Below, one piece after another: positions 9,615 to 19,029 of a stretch of DNA of 64,000 bases (position 1 is the first letter of the stretch; each line of letters begins with the position of its first letter). Both the position numbers and the translations under genes were made by a program. Below the pieces are notes generated by a model that was given only the letters and a program-made list of their open reading frames with translations, was not told where the DNA came from and did not search any database. This stretch comes from Flagellimonas aurea (lineage in GTDB: Bacteria; Bacteroidota; Bacteroidia; Flavobacteriales; Flavobacteriaceae): contig NZ_JAFLNL010000016.1 in the NCBI RefSeq assembly GCF_017313785.1, forward strand, positions 1-64,000, in the 5' to 3' direction.

Positions 9615-9819
9615 GCAATGACTTTGATTACGTTATAATGTGTTTTCATTATTTAAGTTAGTTTGATTGGTAGCGCCCCAAAAGACCATGAATCCCTACT
9701 TATGATGCTATGGGTGCCATTGTCAAAAAGGACAGGGGTCCGTTTCATAAAGTTGCTTTAAAAGAATCGACCAAAATCACAATTATTAAATTTTTAAGGA
9801 ACCTAATATAGATTATACG

Positions 9820-10707
9820 ATGAGAAAATTAATGATGGCAATTTGCCTTTGCTTTGCCTTTGCAACCATCCAGGCACAAGAAAAAAAAGTACTCAATATT
9901 ATAGCCATTGGGGCACACCCTGATGACTGTGACTCAAAATTCGGGGGTACTGCAGCACTCTTTGCAAAAATGGGCCACAATGTGAAATTTTTGGCGTTGA
10001 CCAACGGAGACGCAGGCCACCAAAGCATGGGAGGAGGGCCATTGGCCAAAAAGCGCAGACAAGAGGCCAAGGATGCGGCCAAAGCTTTGGGTATTGCGGA
10101 ATACGAAGTTCTGGATAACCATGATGGGGAGCTGTTTCCCACTTTGAACGTTCGACTGGAGGTAATCCGAAGAATACGTGGCTGGAACGCTGATATCGTT
10201 TTAGGGTTGAGACCCAATGATTATCATCCCGATCATAGAAATGCAGGTTCCGTTGTACAAGATGCAGCCTACATGAACATTGTGCCCAACGTAGCTCCGG
10301 ACACACCACCCCTTAAAAAGAATCCAGTTTTTCTATACATGAGCGACCACTTTAAAAAGCCATACCCATTCCAAAAAGACATTGCGGTGATAGTGGATGA
10401 TGTGATCGATACCAAAGTCAAAGGTTTGGCGGCCCACGATTCACAAATGTTCGAATGGTTGCCATGGACCAATGGAATGGACCTTGCCACCATTCCCAAA
10501 GGAGAAAAGGAAAGACTGGCATGGCTGAAGGACAGATGGATGAACAGAAAACCCGATGCCGGCACTTTGGAAGTCGTAAAGAAGTGGTATCCCAACGTGG
10601 ATGTCTCCAAAGTAAAGCAGGTGGAGTTCTTTGAGATTTGCGAGTATGGAAAACAACCGACCGAAGAAGAAATCAAGGAATTGTTCCCCATGCTGGGTAC
10701 AGAATAG
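9820..10707 (+). CDS. Secreted PIG-L (LmbE-like) de-N-acetylase family protein
   Basis: A 295-residue zinc-dependent hydrolase of the PIG-L/LmbE family, whose characterized members remove acetyl groups from GlcNAc-type amides. A signal peptide (about residues 1-19, ending TIQA) places it in the periplasm. The metal/catalytic motif AHPDD is at 32-36 and the second metal-binding motif HPDH at 136-139. A SusCD pair precedes it by 205 bp and a sugar permease follows by 47 bp. The inferred job is deacetylating an N-acetylamino sugar or another acyl-amide in the imported substrate; the exact amide is not determinable. Confidence 0.9.
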   Translation: MRKLMMAICLCFAFATIQAQEKKVLNIIAIGAHPDDCDSKFGGTAALFAKMGHNVKFLALTNGDAGHQSMGGGPLAKKRRQEAKDAAKALGIAEYEVLDNHDGELFPTLNVRLEVIRRIRGWNADIVLGLRPNDYHPDHRNAGSVVQDAAYMNIVPNVAPDTPPLKKNPVFLYMSDHFKKPYPFQKDIAVIVDDVIDTKVKGLAAHDSQMFEWLPWTNGMDLATIPKGEKERLAWLKDRWMNRKPDAGTLEVVKKWYPNVDVSKVKQVEFFEICEYGKQPTEEEIKELFPMLGTE

Positions 10708-10754
10708 GAGTGGACCAATATTTGGAACCCCAAGATTAAAATAACCAACCAAAA

Positions 10755-12017
10755 ATGGAGCACAACAAGGCCACAACCAAAAGATATTTTCACATCATTG
10801 GGTTGGTAATGATCGTATTCTTTGTAATATCCTTCATCACCAACATACTGAACTCCATAATAGTGGATGTTAAGGGTAGTTTTGATCTAAGTCTGACTTT
10901 GACAGGCCTACTGCCATTTACATTCTTTATCGCATATGGGATCATGTCCATACCTGCAGGGTTCCTTTCCGAAAGGTTTAGTGAGAAGACCTTACTGTCC
11001 GTATCCTTTCTGGTAATGGCCATTGCCTCTATGGGCTTTGCCCTTACCCCACAGTACAGCGTGTTCAGTATTACACTATTTATACTGGGTTGTTGTATGG
11101 CGGTCCTTCAGGTCATTATTAATCCCATGTTACGCGTGGCCGGAGGTGAGGAACATTTTGCCTTCAACTCGGTACTGGCGCAATTGGTGTTTGGGTCAGC
11201 GTCTTTTTTAAGTCCTTATCTCTATAAATACTTGGTGAACAAGGAAGAGGTTTCCAACGATATGATTGCAGACATGTTGCGGGGATGGGTGCCTGAGGAT
11301 TTGCCTTGGGCCTCGCTCTATATTGTGTTTGCCGGAATATCCCTTTTGTTGTTTTTCTATGTTTTTTTTACCAAATATCCAAAGTTTGAAAAGACTGAGG
11401 AGGAAAGGGCAGGGGACAAAAGCTCCTATTGGGATTTATTGAAAAACAAATGGACCTTACTGTATTTTATAGGGATGTTTTGTTATGTGGGTACGGAACA
11501 AGGTGTTGGAAATTGGATATCCCAATTCTTATCCGAATACCACGGACTTGACCCACAAACCACAGGAGCTGACACTGTATCCTATTTTTGGGCCATGTTG
11601 ACGGTAGGATGTCTGCTGGGCCTTCTATTGTTGAAGTTTATGGATAGCCGGAAACTGTTGATTTTCGCAACATCCATAACCATAGTCTGTCTTATTTTGG
11701 CCTTGACAGGCTCATCCCAAATGGCATTGATAGGTTTTCCAATGGTAGGATTCTTTATTTCGGTAATGTATTCCATTATAGTTTCATTGGCGCTCAACTC
11801 GGTAAAGGAACACCATGGTTCGTTGTCCGGAATTTTATGTACCGGTATAGCAGGTGGGGCGGTCATTCCATTTATGGTAGGGGGGCTGGGTGAAATGTTG
11901 ACCCTGAAATCTGGAATGTTTTTTCTGATACTGCCCTTGGCATTTATTCTTTCCATCGGCTTTTGGGCCAAACCCTTGGTAAATAATAAGACGATAAGCT
12001 TAAAGAAGGAACAGTGA
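10755..12017 (+). CDS. MFS sugar permease (FucP/NagP-like)
   Basis: A 420-residue major facilitator protein with about 12 hydrophobic helices, similar in style to the FucP-type sugar/H+ symporters used in Bacteroidetes loci for fucose, glucose or GlcNAc. The N-terminal half shows SIPAGFLSERFSEKT, a cytoplasmic loop between helices 2 and 3, and INPMLRVAGGEE; the acidic/basic central loop (KYPKFEKTEEERAGDK, about residues 210-225) separates the halves. It overlaps the ROK gene by 4 bp, so uptake and phosphorylation of a monosaccharide are probably coupled. The sugar is not identifiable. Confidence 0.88.
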   Translation: MEHNKATTKRYFHIIGLVMIVFFVISFITNILNSIIVDVKGSFDLSLTLTGLLPFTFFIAYGIMSIPAGFLSERFSEKTLLSVSFLVMAIASMGFALTPQYSVFSITLFILGCCMAVLQVIINPMLRVAGGEEHFAFNSVLAQLVFGSASFLSPYLYKYLVNKEEVSNDMIADMLRGWVPEDLPWASLYIVFAGISLLLFFYVFFTKYPKFEKTEEERAGDKSSYWDLLKNKWTLLYFIGMFCYVGTEQGVGNWISQFLSEYHGLDPQTTGADTVSYFWAMLTVGCLLGLLLLKFMDSRKLLIFATSITIVCLILALTGSSQMALIGFPMVGFFISVMYSIIVSLALNSVKEHHGSLSGILCTGIAGGAVIPFMVGGLGEMLTLKSGMFFLILPLAFILSIGFWAKPLVNNKTISLKKEQ

Positions 12018-12859
12018 AAGGGATTGGAGCAGAGGTTCTTGGGGTTGATATAGGTGGAACTAAGATCAAATCGGGCAGGGTGATGGGAAACAGAATAGTG
12101 GATACCCATCTCATTGAAGTAAATCGAGATGATTCAGAGGAAATTGCCCTCAATAAGGTGTTTGGGGCCATTGATGAGCTTATGACTGATTCAATTCGAG
12201 CCATAGGTATAGGTGTTCCCGCGGTAGTAGATCCAGATTCAGGAATGGTATATGATGTACAAAACATTCCATCTTGGACAAAAGTTCCTTTGAGAAGAAA
12301 AGTTCAAGATCGGTACAATGTGCCTGTCCATATTAACAACGATGCCAACTGTTTCGCGTTGGGCGAGAAGCATTTTGGGAAAGCCATGGGATATTCGAAT
12401 TGTGTAGCGCTTTCATTGGGAACAGGATTGGGTATGGGCATTTTGGTGGATGGAAAGCTATACAATGGCGTACTGTGCGGAGCGGGGGAAGTAGGTATGA
12501 TTCCTTATAAGGATGGGATTATGGAGCATTATGCAGGTAGTTTTTTCTTTGATGAAAAATACGGGGAGTCGGCCAAAGCCTTATTCAGGAAGGCCATGGA
12601 TAAAGATAAGTTAGCTCTACAGGCGTACAAGGAATACGGAGTTCATCTAGGAGAAGCCATCAAGGCCATTCTTTATATGTATGCTCCCCAAGCCATAGTC
12701 CTTGGCGGATCCATAAGCAAGGCATATGCGTTTTTTAAAGAATCGATGCATGAAACCTTAATTTCATTTGCTTATCAAAAACAATTGGAACAAACAAAAA
12801 TTGAAACATCAGACTTAATGGATGCTCCCATATTGGGCGCGGCTGCATTGTGTCTGTAA
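12014..12859 (+). CDS. ROK-family sugar kinase lacking the zinc motif
   Basis: A 281-residue ROK protein starting at GTG 12014, overlapping the permease stop codon. The phosphate-binding loop is VDIGGTKIK (about residues 8-16), the catalytic Asp is in NNDANCFALG, and the second glycine-rich phosphate loop is LGTGLGMG. The usual ROK zinc site (GEhGH followed by CxCGxxGC) is absent: GEVGMI is followed directly by EHYAGSFFF. With no DNA-binding domain, it is a kinase rather than a NagC-type repressor. Its placement after a permease and deacetylase suggests phosphorylation of a released hexose or hexosamine. Confidence 0.87.
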   Translation: MKGIGAEVLGVDIGGTKIKSGRVMGNRIVDTHLIEVNRDDSEEIALNKVFGAIDELMTDSIRAIGIGVPAVVDPDSGMVYDVQNIPSWTKVPLRRKVQDRYNVPVHINNDANCFALGEKHFGKAMGYSNCVALSLGTGLGMGILVDGKLYNGVLCGAGEVGMIPYKDGIMEHYAGSFFFDEKYGESAKALFRKAMDKDKLALQAYKEYGVHLGEAIKAILYMYAPQAIVLGGSISKAYAFFKESMHETLISFAYQKQLEQTKIETSDLMDAPILGAAALCL

Positions 12860-12881
12860 AATGTATAATCGTATTGCACAA

Positions 12882-15533
12882 ATGAGAATACTAGCTTTAA
12901 TATTACTTACATGTTTTTTGCTTAAATCCTGTGGGACCCCAGAAAAGGGCAAGCAGGTCAACATTACCATAGAGAACAATAAAGAAGGTGCACCAATAAC
13001 CCTTGGAATTCCTTTTCCAAAAGGTACACTCCATTCGGTGGACCATCTACGTCTGTTGACATCCCGAGGTACTGAGATTCCTTGTCAAACCACAGAAGTG
13101 AGCAATTGGGGGCCAACCGACGAAAGTGTTAAATGGGTATGGGTTTTCTTTTTCTCCGAAAAAGACTCAGAATACATATTGGAATATGGTGATTCTGTAA
13201 TACCCATACTTCCCAAAGAAAAGATTGTTTCCATGAACAACATGCGGCCCCAAGGTGGGATAGAGGTGAATACAGGGCCTTTGTCCTTCTCCATACATAA
13301 AAAAGGGAATGGTTTTTTGGATGAAGTGTTTTTGGATTCCAACAAAGATGGAAAGTTTGATAAGGAGGAGCTCATTGTTTCTTCACCAGGAAAAAATAGG
13401 GGTTCTTTTCTCGATCTTTTGGATGATGCCGGAATAGATACTTCGAAAGCGGTGATAAATGAGGTGTTCAGGGAGAAAGGATCTGGCCCGATGCACAGTA
13501 TATTCCGGATAGAAGGAACCTATACCTATAGCAGATCGGATAACAATCTGTCCCCTTTTACCATTTGGTTGCACGCCTATGCGGGAAAAAGCTACATAAA
13601 AGTTTTGCATACCATGACCTATACAGGAATCCCGGACAAACATAAACCACAAGAAGGGGAACATGCCAATATTGCCACACAAAATAAGATAATCGTAACG
13701 GAGAACACTGAGAACGATATGGGTTGGACTCAGCCCAATGATCAAATTGCAGCCTGTGGGCTTCAGCTTAAATACCATCTGGATAATGAAGTAAATGTTT
13801 CAATGCCTCTATATGAAGGAAGCTGGAAAGAAGACAAAGCCAATACTTTTCTGGAGGAAATCGCTGCCAATGGGGAATCCCCAGTTCAACTTTTACAACA
13901 AGGCCCGGCAAGGAGAAAGAGCACCAGTTTAAGAAGTTTGTACCTCAACGGTTTCAAAAAGGAGGACGATGGGAACAATCCCGATACGGCTTTGGAATTT
14001 AGGGCCACTGTTTCAGAAGGGGAAGAAAGTAAAGCAATAGTGGAAAGGGCTAAAGGATGGCTCAACGTTACCGACGGAAAACGAGGAGTAGGCGTTGGGA
14101 TTAAAAACTTTATGAAGGAATATCCCAAAGGGATTGAGGTCGATCCTGCCAATGGAACTCTTTTGGGCAGTGTTTGGCCCAAGGAAAACGGTCCCATGAA
14201 CTTTGCTAGACATAATACCGAACCGGATGGGGGCATGTTGGGCAATTTTGCCCAAGGGATTACCAAGACCACAGAGTTTGTCTATTACTTCCACAACAAC
14301 GATGCTATGGATAAAGTAGGGAAAAAGATGGATTATATCATCGAAAACCCAGTGGCGCATGCCACACCTGAGTGGTATACCCAATCCAAGGCATACGGTA
14401 ATATGGCCCCTTTTTCATCCAAGCATCCGGAATTTGAGAACGCCCTGCAATATAAATACCAATGGTGGGCCTATAACCAAAAGCATGAGCCGTGGTATGG
14501 GATTTTCAACTATGGGGATGGGAAAAGTTACTACTTTAATGGAAAATGGGTACAATGGACCAATAATGAACCCACAGTGGACTTCATGCTCTGGACCAAC
14601 TTTATGCGGACAGGAGACTCCAAATATTATAATTTGGCCCAAGCCATGAGTAGGCATACCATGGATGTGGACAATGTGCATTGGCCCAAAAAAAGAACCT
14701 ATTATGGGGAGATAAATGATGCCATAGACTTCTGGAACTATGAGGATGAACCCAAGTCCACCCCCTATTTGGGCATAGGAAGAAGGCATGCCAATGAACA
14801 CTGGTATGCTCTTTTGAGTGCCCATGTATGGATACAAGGTTGGATTGCATCATATTACCTTTCTGCCGACCATAGGGCCCTCGAAGTGGCCAGAATGACT
14901 GGGGATACTTATATCAACAGAATATGGGGGGAGCATGATCTAAGGGGAAGAAGGTTATATCTATCCGTTTTAAACCTTGTTGAACTGTACGATGCCACCA
15001 AGCTCCAAAAGTATAAGGACGAACTGGACGATAGGGTCAAGTTAATGTTGGAATTCCAGGAACGTCAGGGAGGAAACCTACTCTTGGATAGATATGGGTA
15101 TAGTCAGACCTATGTTGCCCAAGGACTTTATAAGTACCAACAGATAACCGGTGATGAAACCGTGAGACAAGCTCTTTTGAAACATGCTCGCTGGGTCAGG
15201 GATGTGCCTCCCTTGAACCATGAGATGGAATCATATTTGGCGACCATATATCCATTGTTGATAGGATATGAGTTCAGTGGGGAAAAAGTGTATCTGAATG
15301 AAGCTCTTGAGAGAGCCAAAGTACTAATGATCGGAGAACTGCCCAAAGAACCAGCGTCCTATGAAAATGCGGAAGCTTTTAGCGAAGATCTGGTCAAGAT
15401 TTCCTATTTGCCAAAAAGTAAAAAGAGCTTTACCAATTGGGAAACCAATCAAGGACTTCGCGTATTTGGATGGACCCATGCCTATAACATTCCTTACCTG
15501 TTGTACTGGATGGACAAGGAACATATGAATTAA
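12882..15533 (+). CDS. Large lipoprotein with RIFT-barrel and alpha-toroid domains, exo-rhamnogalacturonan-lyase-like
   Basis: About 883 residues from ATG 12882 (MRILALILL, lipobox LKSCG); ATG 12861 in the same frame would add 7 residues. The N-terminal ~450 residues are beta-rich with the pattern LGIPFPKGTL, LTSRGTEIPCQT and DESVKWVWVFF, which resembles the PcRGLX/YetA-type RIFT-barrel family, and the C-terminal half is helical with Trp/His/Tyr-rich blocks (MLWTNFMRTGD, RRHANEHWYALL, FGWTHAYNIPY) like an (alpha/alpha) toroid. Family members include exo-acting rhamnogalacturonan lyases, but assignment here is by recall of family look, not a search. It is the only candidate glycan-cleaving enzyme in the locus. 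Confidence 0.65.
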   Translation: MRILALILLTCFLLKSCGTPEKGKQVNITIENNKEGAPITLGIPFPKGTLHSVDHLRLLTSRGTEIPCQTTEVSNWGPTDESVKWVWVFFFSEKDSEYILEYGDSVIPILPKEKIVSMNNMRPQGGIEVNTGPLSFSIHKKGNGFLDEVFLDSNKDGKFDKEELIVSSPGKNRGSFLDLLDDAGIDTSKAVINEVFREKGSGPMHSIFRIEGTYTYSRSDNNLSPFTIWLHAYAGKSYIKVLHTMTYTGIPDKHKPQEGEHANIATQNKIIVTENTENDMGWTQPNDQIAACGLQLKYHLDNEVNVSMPLYEGSWKEDKANTFLEEIAANGESPVQLLQQGPARRKSTSLRSLYLNGFKKEDDGNNPDTALEFRATVSEGEESKAIVERAKGWLNVTDGKRGVGVGIKNFMKEYPKGIEVDPANGTLLGSVWPKENGPMNFARHNTEPDGGMLGNFAQGITKTTEFVYYFHNNDAMDKVGKKMDYIIENPVAHATPEWYTQSKAYGNMAPFSSKHPEFENALQYKYQWWAYNQKHEPWYGIFNYGDGKSYYFNGKWVQWTNNEPTVDFMLWTNFMRTGDSKYYNLAQAMSRHTMDVDNVHWPKKRTYYGEINDAIDFWNYEDEPKSTPYLGIGRRHANEHWYALLSAHVWIQGWIASYYLSADHRALEVARMTGDTYINRIWGEHDLRGRRLYLSVLNLVELYDATKLQKYKDELDDRVKLMLEFQERQGGNLLLDRYGYSQTYVAQGLYKYQQITGDETVRQALLKHARWVRDVPPLNHEMESYLATIYPLLIGYEFSGEKVYLNEALERAKVLMIGELPKEPASYENAEAFSEDLVKISYLPKSKKSFTNWETNQGLRVFGWTHAYNIPYLLYWMDKEHMN

Positions 15534-15550
15534 ATCTTGTAATCTTTGCG

Positions 15551-15590
15551 AAAAGAGGCGGTTCGATCATAGATCAACGCCTCTTTTTTA
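15551..15590 (+). terminator. Rho-independent terminator
   Basis: A 10-bp stem AAAAGAGGCG / CGCCTCTTTT, extended inward by GATC-ATA-GATC pairing, runs into a T-tract. It sits 17 bp after the stop of the RIFT-barrel gene and closes the locus before the DASS transporter. Confidence 0.85.
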
Positions 15591-15619
15591 TATAACCATA
15601 CCAAATCAATTCAAAAAAC

Positions 15620-17050
15620 ATGTCATATAAACGTATGGGCCTTTTACTTGGTCCGATTCTGTTTCTTCTCATTCATTTCTTTTTTAGCGGGGAGGGTCTC
15701 TCCTCCCAAGGAAGGGATATCTTGGCCGTTACCTTATGGATAGGTGTTTGGTGGATTTTGGAGGTGCTTCCGATAGCTGCCACGGCGCTGCTTCCCATTG
15801 TTTTGTTTCCCATGTTGGGGGCACTGGGCCTAGAGGAAACCACAGCTAACTATGGCCATAAATATGTTTTCTTGTACATGGGTGGGTTTATGTTGGCAAT
15901 GGCCATAGAAAAATGGAACCTGCACAAGAGAATCGCATTGCATATCATAAGGGCCATTGGTACCAATATGTATACCATTGTATTAGGATTTATGGTGGCT
16001 ACTGCGTTTCTTTCCATGTGGATATCGAACACGGCCACTGCAGTGATGGTAATGCCGATGGCCATATCCATTGTAAAACAGTTAAAGGACAATCCACGGA
16101 CCGCCAAGGACGAAAATGCTGTTTTTGGCAAGTTGCTGATGCTTTCCATCGCATATTCGGCATCCATTGGAGGGATAGCAACATTGATAGGTACCCCACC
16201 CAATCTGGTTTTCGCCGGTTTTGTACAGAAGGCCTATGGGTTGGATATCAGTTTTTGGCAATGGATGAAGTTTGGACTTCCGATATCGATTCTACTGTTG
16301 ATTTTGGCATGGCTATACCTTACGCGGATTGCCTACCCGTTGCGGCAAGGAAGATTTCCTGGGGGAAGGGAAGAGATCCATAGGCTTATACAGGAACTGG
16401 GACCTATGAAAAGGGAAGAAAAGATTGTTATGGCCGTTTTTGTTCTTACCGCACTCTGTTGGATAACACGGTCGTTCTTATTACAAAAGATTGTTCCTGG
16501 GATAGATGATACCATAATAGCCATTGGAGCGGCACTTGTTTTGTTCATTTTGCCTGCTGGAAAGGGTAGGAAGATGATAAAATGGGAAGAAGCTGTTCAG
16601 ATTCCTTGGGGGATAATTCTGTTGTTTGGTGGAGGAATGGCCATCGCTAGTGGTTTTGAGACTAGTGGGTTGGCAATTTATCTGGGTTCACAAATGACAT
16701 TCTTTGATGGATTACCCTTGCTTACGTTGATATTATTGGTCATAACCTGCATAAATTTTTTGACGGAAGTCACCTCGAATTTGGCCACTACGGCCATGAT
16801 GTTGCCTGTTTTGGCACCATTGGCGGTGACCTTGGATGTTGATCCGTTCGTGTTGATGGTTGCCTGTACCACTGCCGCTTCCTGTGCTTTTATGCTTCCA
16901 GTGGCAACGCCCCCAAATGCGGTGGTCTTTGGATCGGGCTACCTTAGAATCCCCGATATGGTACGTACTGGTTTTTTAATGAATTTAATTTCCATTCTTG
17001 TGTTGGCCATTGCGGTGTATTTCCTATTGCCTCTATTTTTGAAAATATAA
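15620..17050 (+). CDS. DASS-family sodium/carboxylate symporter
   Basis: A 476-residue SLC13/DASS transporter of the CitT/NaDC (VcINDY-like) type that imports di- or tricarboxylates, or related anions, with Na+. Both substrate-binding SNT-type motifs are present in the expected repeat positions: WISNTATAVMVMP in the first half and TSNLATTAMMLP in the second, together with GTPPNLVF and ATPPNAVVFGSG. About 11 hydrophobic helices are visible. It is separated from the glycan locus by a terminator but remains co-oriented; it may import organic acids, and a direct link to the glycan is only inferred. Confidence 0.92.
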   Translation: MSYKRMGLLLGPILFLLIHFFFSGEGLSSQGRDILAVTLWIGVWWILEVLPIAATALLPIVLFPMLGALGLEETTANYGHKYVFLYMGGFMLAMAIEKWNLHKRIALHIIRAIGTNMYTIVLGFMVATAFLSMWISNTATAVMVMPMAISIVKQLKDNPRTAKDENAVFGKLLMLSIAYSASIGGIATLIGTPPNLVFAGFVQKAYGLDISFWQWMKFGLPISILLLILAWLYLTRIAYPLRQGRFPGGREEIHRLIQELGPMKREEKIVMAVFVLTALCWITRSFLLQKIVPGIDDTIIAIGAALVLFILPAGKGRKMIKWEEAVQIPWGIILLFGGGMAIASGFETSGLAIYLGSQMTFFDGLPLLTLILLVITCINFLTEVTSNLATTAMMLPVLAPLAVTLDVDPFVLMVACTTAASCAFMLPVATPPNAVVFGSGYLRIPDMVRTGFLMNLISILVLAIAVYFLLPLFLKI

Positions 17051-17189
17051 GGGATGGTGGAGGAATGTATGTTCACATCAAAGAGAAATTTCTAGTAACA
17101 TATTGAGTGGTTTGTTAAAAACCTATACCAATAATATCTTGTGACTAATTAATATCAAGGCGGATCATCGAATAATCTTTTTAATCAAT

Positions 17190-17221
17190 ATGTCAAGTTT
17201 TTTGCGCATAAAACTTGACAT
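17190..17221. promoter_or_regulatory. 32-bp near-perfect palindromic operator of the AbiE pair
   Basis: Arms ATGTCAAGTTTT (17190-17201) and AAAACTTGACAT (17210-17221) are perfect complements, and the centre contains palindromic TGCGCA; only one position pair (17202/17209) mismatches. The right arm covers the -33 TTGACA of the promoter, an ideal position for repression. AbiEi antitoxins are known to bind inverted repeats and autoregulate, so this is the likely target. Confidence 0.8.
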
Positions 17222-17243
17222 GTAATTTATTTGGATATCTTTG
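17215..17243 (+). promoter_or_regulatory. Bacteroidetes-type promoter of the AbiE pair
   Basis: TTG(ACA) at 17215 and TATCTTTG (consensus TAnnTTTG) at 17236-17243, with 18 bp between the TTG and TA. The expected start site is within a few bases of the ATG at 17251, so the transcript may be leaderless or nearly so. Confidence 0.75.
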
Positions 17244-17250
17244 CATTGTA

Positions 17251-17976
17251 ATGACAATTGCGAAAAAAATAGCGGATAAAATAGCGGAACTCCCGAAGGA
17301 CAGTACTTTTGGTTATGCCGATTTACCTATTCGGTCAGAAGAATATGTAACCGCTGCAAAGGCCTTGGAACGACTACAAAAAAAAGGAATTATAAGAAAA
17401 TTGTCCAAAGGCATTTTTTACAAACCCAATGTAACGGTTTTTGGAGAACTAAAGCCAAGGGAAGAGGATATTCTAAGACCATATTTATACGAAGATGGTA
17501 AGCGAATAGCCTATATAACCGGAACCTCTTTGTACAATCAGTTGAACCTGACTACCCAAATACCGTCACTATACAAAATAGCAAGTGCCGAAAAGCGCAT
17601 ATATATTAATAGAGGCGGCATCAAAGCAAAGCCCGTAAAGAGCTACGCACCCGTTACTGATAAAAATTATAGGATGTTGGGTTTTTTGGATGCCATGAAA
17701 GACCTTAATAGCATTCCGGATGTTGATAAAAAATCCGCTATTCTTATTTTTTTAAGACGTTTAGGGAAAATGACACCCAAAGAATTGGATGTACTCATCA
17801 AGTATGCTCTCTTGTACCCACCACGGGTAAGGGCTTTGTTGGGAGCACTATTAGAACAACTTGATGTGGCAATCGATATAAAAGAATTGAAAAACTCACT
17901 TAATCCACTTACTATCTATAGATATAATTTGCGTGATACCACATTGACAACACAACCAAATTGGAATATCGTATGA
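17251..17976 (+). CDS. AbiEi-family antitoxin (DUF6088-like)
   Basis: A 241-residue antitoxin of a type IV toxin-antitoxin pair. The N-terminal ~75 residues form a winged-helix domain (TFGYADLPIRSEEYVTAAKA, LERLQKKGIIRKLSKG), followed by the AbiEi-like region (GTSLYNQLNLTTQIP, ASAEKRIYINRGGI). The ATG at 17251 is chosen because it follows the promoter directly and matches the family start; the open frame extends to TTG/ATG-like codons inside the operator, which is implausible. Known family members repress their own promoter and neutralize the partner without a stable protein complex. The stop overlaps the toxin start as ATGA. Confidence 0.88.
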   Translation: MTIAKKIADKIAELPKDSTFGYADLPIRSEEYVTAAKALERLQKKGIIRKLSKGIFYKPNVTVFGELKPREEDILRPYLYEDGKRIAYITGTSLYNQLNLTTQIPSLYKIASAEKRIYINRGGIKAKPVKSYAPVTDKNYRMLGFLDAMKDLNSIPDVDKKSAILIFLRRLGKMTPKELDVLIKYALLYPPRVRALLGALLEQLDVAIDIKELKNSLNPLTIYRYNLRDTTLTTQPNWNIV

Positions 17977-18947
17977 ATCTGCACACTAATAGTGAACTCT
18001 TTGCTGAGGCGATAAGGGCAACTGCCCAACGTATGGATATTCTAGAAATTTACGTGGAAAAGGATTATTGGATATGCTATGCCCTAAAGCTCATTTATGA
18101 AAGTGCAAACAAAGATGAGGCCATATTTAAGGGGGGTACAGCTTTGTCAAAGTGTTTTAAATACATTGACCGTTTTAGTGAAGATATTGATTTGGTAGTA
18201 TTGCGCAGGGAAGAAGAGACGGGGAGCCAATTAAAGAACAAGCTTAAAAGAATAACCAAGGAAATAGTAGAACCATTCGAGGAGGTGGATATTGATGGAA
18301 TCACCAATAAAATGGGAATGATAAGAAAGATTGCCTATAACTATCCCAAAATCTTTGAGGGCGATTTTGGACAAGTAAGGGATACTATCATTGTTGAAGC
18401 TACGTGGTTAGGTCACTTTGAACCATATATTAAGAAGGTCGTCAATACGTATATCTATGAAATGATGGTTGACTCAAACCAAACCAAACTAGCAGAGACT
18501 TATGGATTATTACCCTTTGAAGTACTTGTGTTGGATGTCAAAAGAACACTTTGCGAAAAAATAATGAGTTTGGTCCGGTTTTCCCATACTAAAAACCCAA
18601 TTGAGGATTTGAACAACAAAATTAGGCATGTATACGATATTCATCAATTATTAAAGGATGAAACGGTTCTAGGATTTTTCAATTCGGGTGCATTTGATAA
18701 AATGCTCCTAAGGGTAGCCCATGATGATACGCAAAGTTTTAAGAACAACAATGATTGGTTAAAGTACCACCCAAAACAAGCATTGATTTTCAAAGAACCT
18801 GAAAAAACATGGAACCAACTTAAAGATACCTATCGCAATGAGTTTGAGTATTTGGTTTATGGAAAATTGCCAAAAGAGGAAAGCATTTTGGAAATAATTC
18901 TGTCCATATCAAATAGACTCACAAAAATAAAATGGGAGAATGTATAA
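17973..18947 (+). CDS. AbiEii/AbiGii-family nucleotidyltransferase toxin
   Basis: A 324-residue toxin starting at ATG 17973, which overlaps the antitoxin stop by 4 bases (a TTG 12 bases upstream is less likely). The nucleotidyltransferase core is visible as FKGGTALSKCF followed by RFSEDIDLVV, the GG[ST]-x-D-x-D catalytic layout. The C-terminal half includes TLCEKIMSLVRFSH and DIHQLL, typical of the family. Homologues inhibit growth by NTP transfer to RNA targets and can abort phage infection. Position at the right edge of a repeat-bounded segment fits a stabilizing or defensive module. Confidence 0.9.
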   Translation: MNLHTNSELFAEAIRATAQRMDILEIYVEKDYWICYALKLIYESANKDEAIFKGGTALSKCFKYIDRFSEDIDLVVLRREEETGSQLKNKLKRITKEIVEPFEEVDIDGITNKMGMIRKIAYNYPKIFEGDFGQVRDTIIVEATWLGHFEPYIKKVVNTYIYEMMVDSNQTKLAETYGLLPFEVLVLDVKRTLCEKIMSLVRFSHTKNPIEDLNNKIRHVYDIHQLLKDETVLGFFNSGAFDKMLLRVAHDDTQSFKNNNDWLKYHPKQALIFKEPEKTWNQLKDTYRNEFEYLVYGKLPKEESILEIILSISNRLTKIKWENV

Positions 18948-19029
18948 TGTAGATCAAATAGTAGACCAAAACAAGGACACGAAATGCAAATCTTTAATCT
19001 ACTTATCTCTACCTACCCACTATCCAGCA

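Noticed and set aside
12014..12859. NagC-type ROK repressor
   Set aside because: No N-terminal helix-turn-helix; the protein begins directly with the phosphate-binding loop.
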